Of a stretch of DNA of 7,049 nt, positions 4,968 through 7,049 are shown one piece after another. Position numbers and translations under genes: made by a program. Origin of the DNA: Pseudomonadota bacterium (GTDB lineage: Bacteria; Pseudomonadota; Gammaproteobacteria; SZUA-229); NCBI GenBank assembly GCA_030836935.1, contig JAUPMA010000330.1, positions 1 to 7,049 on the forward strand. The letters run 5' to 3'. Every line of letters begins with the position of its first letter. The first letter of the stretch is position 1. Below the pieces are notes generated by a model. The model saw nothing but the letters and a program-made list of their open reading frames with translations, searched no databases and was not told the DNA's origin.

Positions 4968-7049
4968 GGCAGGGCTTGCTCAGGGTTGAGTTATCCAGGG
5001 TTGCAGAAAAATACAGCGCGCATTCGTTCAGCCAGGGATCGGCGCGCTGCTGTATCCAGTCCACCAGGGCATTCAGGCTGGCAAACGTCGGCGGTTCCTG
5101 TTTTAGCGGAACCGGGCTGTCATCGAACAGGGGCAGGATCAGCTGTGACAGCGGCTGGTTGTTGATCATGGAAAGTAACTCGCAGGCCTGGGCGAACTGG
5201 CGCTTGTCCTGGCTTCTGAGGCCGGCGCGAATCACCGCCATGTCTTCATCCTGCCCGGACGACTGGGTGGCGAACAGGGCCAGGTCGGTGATTTCCAGCA
5301 CCCGCTCATCCAGCGCATGCCGCAGCAGACTGGCGGCCGGGGTGAGCGGCCGGGCGTGGTTCGTCAGGCTGAGGCTGGCCGCTTTCAGGCTGCGCGCATC
5401 GTTGGCCAGTGACAGGCTGATGGCATGCAGGGTGCCGGAATCGCAGCCGTTGTCCATGAGGTATTCGAGCATGGTTTGCTGTGCCTTGGGCGAGCCGCTG
5501 CGGGTGCTGATCAGTAAATGCTGGATATAGGAAATGTCATTCACCTGGCTGGCGGCGAGATACTCGATGGCCGCCAGGCGCACATTGGGATGAGGGTCTT
5601 CGAGTGCGGTGAACAGCAGGGTATGGGCCGCGTTATCCGCCAGCAGGTGAGCGGTTCTGACACAGGCCTTGCGAATGATCCAGTTATGGTTGCCAGCCAG
5701 CGAAAGAATGGTCTGATCCATGCCAGTGAGACTGCCAGCCGGCCAGGTGGCCAGAATGTTGAGTGCAATGGAAATGAACCGGGGTTCTTCGTGGTGCAGC
5801 ATGGCGGTGAGTTTTGACTGCACTTTTTCTAGCAGCGGTGGTGCCTGGTAGAGCTCGCTGAATTCCGGCACGATCAGTTCTACGGCTGGCATGAAGGTAT
5901 CGGCCTCCAGCTTTTCCAGCAAATGGATCCATTCAGCAACAGCCTGCTCGATGAGTTCGGGTACGGGATAGCGCAGGGCACCGTAGATGCCGGCCGCGCG
6001 GAGGCGGGGATTCTCGTCATTCAGCAGCGTGGCCACTTGCTGCCTGGCCGCCGGGTCACGGCTCTGGAACAGGGCTTTCATCAGGGTGGCATCGAGGTGG
6101 GTATCGCCACGGCCGAGTTCACTGCGCAGCTGGTTCTTGATCGCATCGCACTCCACGGGTTGCAGGATTTTCACCATCTGGTCCTTGACGGCATTGCTGG
6201 CCCGGCTCATGCGTTGCGGAATGAGCTGCGCCGCCAGCTGCGGCTCGGATTTGCTCAGCACCCGCGCATACACAATGCTGATGTCGTCTTCGTGACTCAT
6301 CAATCCCTGTTCGATTTCCCGGATCAGCTCAGGCTGTTTGCCATCCATGAAGGCATGGATTTGCTTGTCGGGAATAAACAGGCGTTTTTTGAGATTCAGC
6401 AGGATTTCTCGCGCATAGGCGCGGTTCATGCCGGCATTGCACAGCAGATAAGCCAGCGAACATAGCAGGCCGGCGAACAGAAAGTAATGAATCGTGTCCA
6501 GCTTCTGCGCCAGCAACAGAAACAGGCCGGCGCAAATCAGCCCCAGCGGAATCACCATGATTACGCTGATGGCCTGGGCGCGGCCCTGCACCTGGTTGGG
6601 CAGCGTTGCGGTAAAAATATTGCGTACCGGCTTGGCAAAGGCGGGCATCAGCGTTTCCCTGTTGAAACTGGCGAAAATGGCCGCAGGCAACATGAAACTG
6701 AACAGCAGGCCGGCGTAACTGACAAGGCTGGTGAGCGGAAAAATGTAATTCAGTTTCTTCACGCCGTAATCACGGATCAGACGGTTGGTCAGCAATAACT
6801 GAATCAGCAGCGCCAGCGTGCCGGTAGCCGCCGTGAGCAGGCCGAAGAAGGCGCTCAGCTCCTGTTCACTGGTAAAATGCCGGGTGTAGACGGTATTCAC
6901 CGAATAGGCGAGTACATATACCGAAATCACCATGAAAAACAGGCTGTAGGAAGACAGGCGCAACAGCTTTGAGGTTTTCATCAGCCGCAGCCCCTGGCCA
7001 ACATGATGCAGCGACTGGGACAACCCCGATTTGGCCTTGCGGCCAGGAC
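4960..7049 (-). CDS. MFS/NTT-like membrane transporter fused to a cytosolic HEAT-repeat domain (N-terminus outside window)
   Basis: The frame is open to the window edge, giving 695 residues; the first TTG (7021-7023) has no credible ribosome site and lies in a basic loop (GRKAKSG). The true start is therefore beyond the window. Numbering from that TTG, five hydrophobic segments are visible at about 24-45, 58-79, 92-118, 152-171 and 177-197. The loop HFTSEQELSAFFGLLTAATG, the NRLIRDYGVKK after the second segment and the PNQVQGRAQA loop fit the C-terminal half of the major facilitator fold, most like bacterial relatives of the ATP/ADP translocase (NTT) family. A basic stretch (RAYAREILLNLKKRLF) then marks the cytosolic side. 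Residues about 230-670 are helical repeats of HEAT type, clearest at 322-352 (DPAARQQVATLLNDENPRLR) and 448-492 (RKACVRTAHLLADN, then EDPHPNVRLAAIEYLAAS). The substrate is unknown; the relationship to nucleotide transporters does not prove nucleotide transport. It is the first in-window gene of a three-gene operon. Confidence 0.8.
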   Translation of the reverse strand, partial: PGRKAKSGLSQSLHHVGQGLRLMKTSKLLRLSSYSLFFMVISVYVLAYSVNTVYTRHFTSEQELSAFFGLLTAATGTLALLIQLLLTNRLIRDYGVKKLNYIFPLTSLVSYAGLLFSFMLPAAIFASFNRETLMPAFAKPVRNIFTATLPNQVQGRAQAISVIMVIPLGLICAGLFLLLAQKLDTIHYFLFAGLLCSLAYLLCNAGMNRAYAREILLNLKKRLFIPDKQIHAFMDGKQPELIREIEQGLMSHEDDISIVYARVLSKSEPQLAAQLIPQRMSRASNAVKDQMVKILQPVECDAIKNQLRSELGRGDTHLDATLMKALFQSRDPAARQQVATLLNDENPRLRAAGIYGALRYPVPELIEQAVAEWIHLLEKLEADTFMPAVELIVPEFSELYQAPPLLEKVQSKLTAMLHHEEPRFISIALNILATWPAGSLTGMDQTILSLAGNHNWIIRKACVRTAHLLADNAAHTLLFTALEDPHPNVRLAAIEYLAASQVNDISYIQHLLISTRSGSPKAQQTMLEYLMDNGCDSGTLHAISLSLANDARSLKAASLSLTNHARPLTPAASLLRHALDERVLEITDLALFATQSSGQDEDMAVIRAGLRSQDKRQFAQACELLSMINNQPLSQLILPLFDDSPVPLKQEPPTFASLNALVDWIQQRADPWLNECALYFSATLDNSTLSKPCHV

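Noticed and set aside
5923..6465. Open frame on the + strand inside the transporter gene (180 codons)
   Set aside because: Shadow of the HEAT-repeat coding strand, with no ribosome site or recognisable domain.
7021..7023. TTG as the start of the transporter
   Set aside because: The frame stays open to the window edge, no Shine-Dalgarno sequence precedes it, and the membrane domain would begin halfway through an MFS-like fold.

Overview
The window comes from a Gram-negative bacterium, most likely a proteobacterium. Evidence for this is an outer-membrane beta-barrel C-terminus ending in Phe, two exported proteins with Sec signal peptides, and an enterobacterial-type ahpC-ahpF pair. I cannot name the genus. 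There are no RNA genes, CRISPR arrays or mobile elements that I can support. The layout is compact.

Left part, + strand (1-1319): the 3' end of an outer-membrane porin-like gene, then an exported Sel1-repeat protein with a long Lys/Glu/Ala-rich coiled-coil tail and a C-terminal two-cysteine motif. This gene converges on ahpF, with only 29 bp and a small dyad between them.

Middle part, - strand (1349-3789): the peroxide-defence operon ahpC then ahpF. AhpC is the peroxiredoxin that reduces H2O2 and organic hydroperoxides. AhpF is the flavoprotein that passes NADH electrons to it. A strong hairpin followed by a T-run lies between the two genes and probably lowers ahpF expression relative to ahpC. 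About 100 bp upstream of ahpC is a good match to an OxyR ATAG-N7-CTAT site, so induction by peroxide is expected. No oxyR gene is in the window.

Right part, - strand (3790-7049): three tightly overlapping genes, in transcription order. The first is a polytopic transporter of the MFS / NTT (ATP/ADP-translocase-like) type fused to a large cytosolic HEAT-repeat domain; its N-terminal half lies beyond the window. The second is a small stand-alone cyclic-nucleotide-binding-domain protein with no output domain. The third is an exported two-domain beta protein with a fibronectin-III-like C-terminal half. The genes overlap by 8 nt and 4 nt, so they are probably translated together and act together. 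My working model is a membrane transporter whose cytosolic HEAT platform is regulated by a cNMP-binding subunit and which has a periplasmic partner. This is the least familiar part of the window and the best candidate for an undescribed system.
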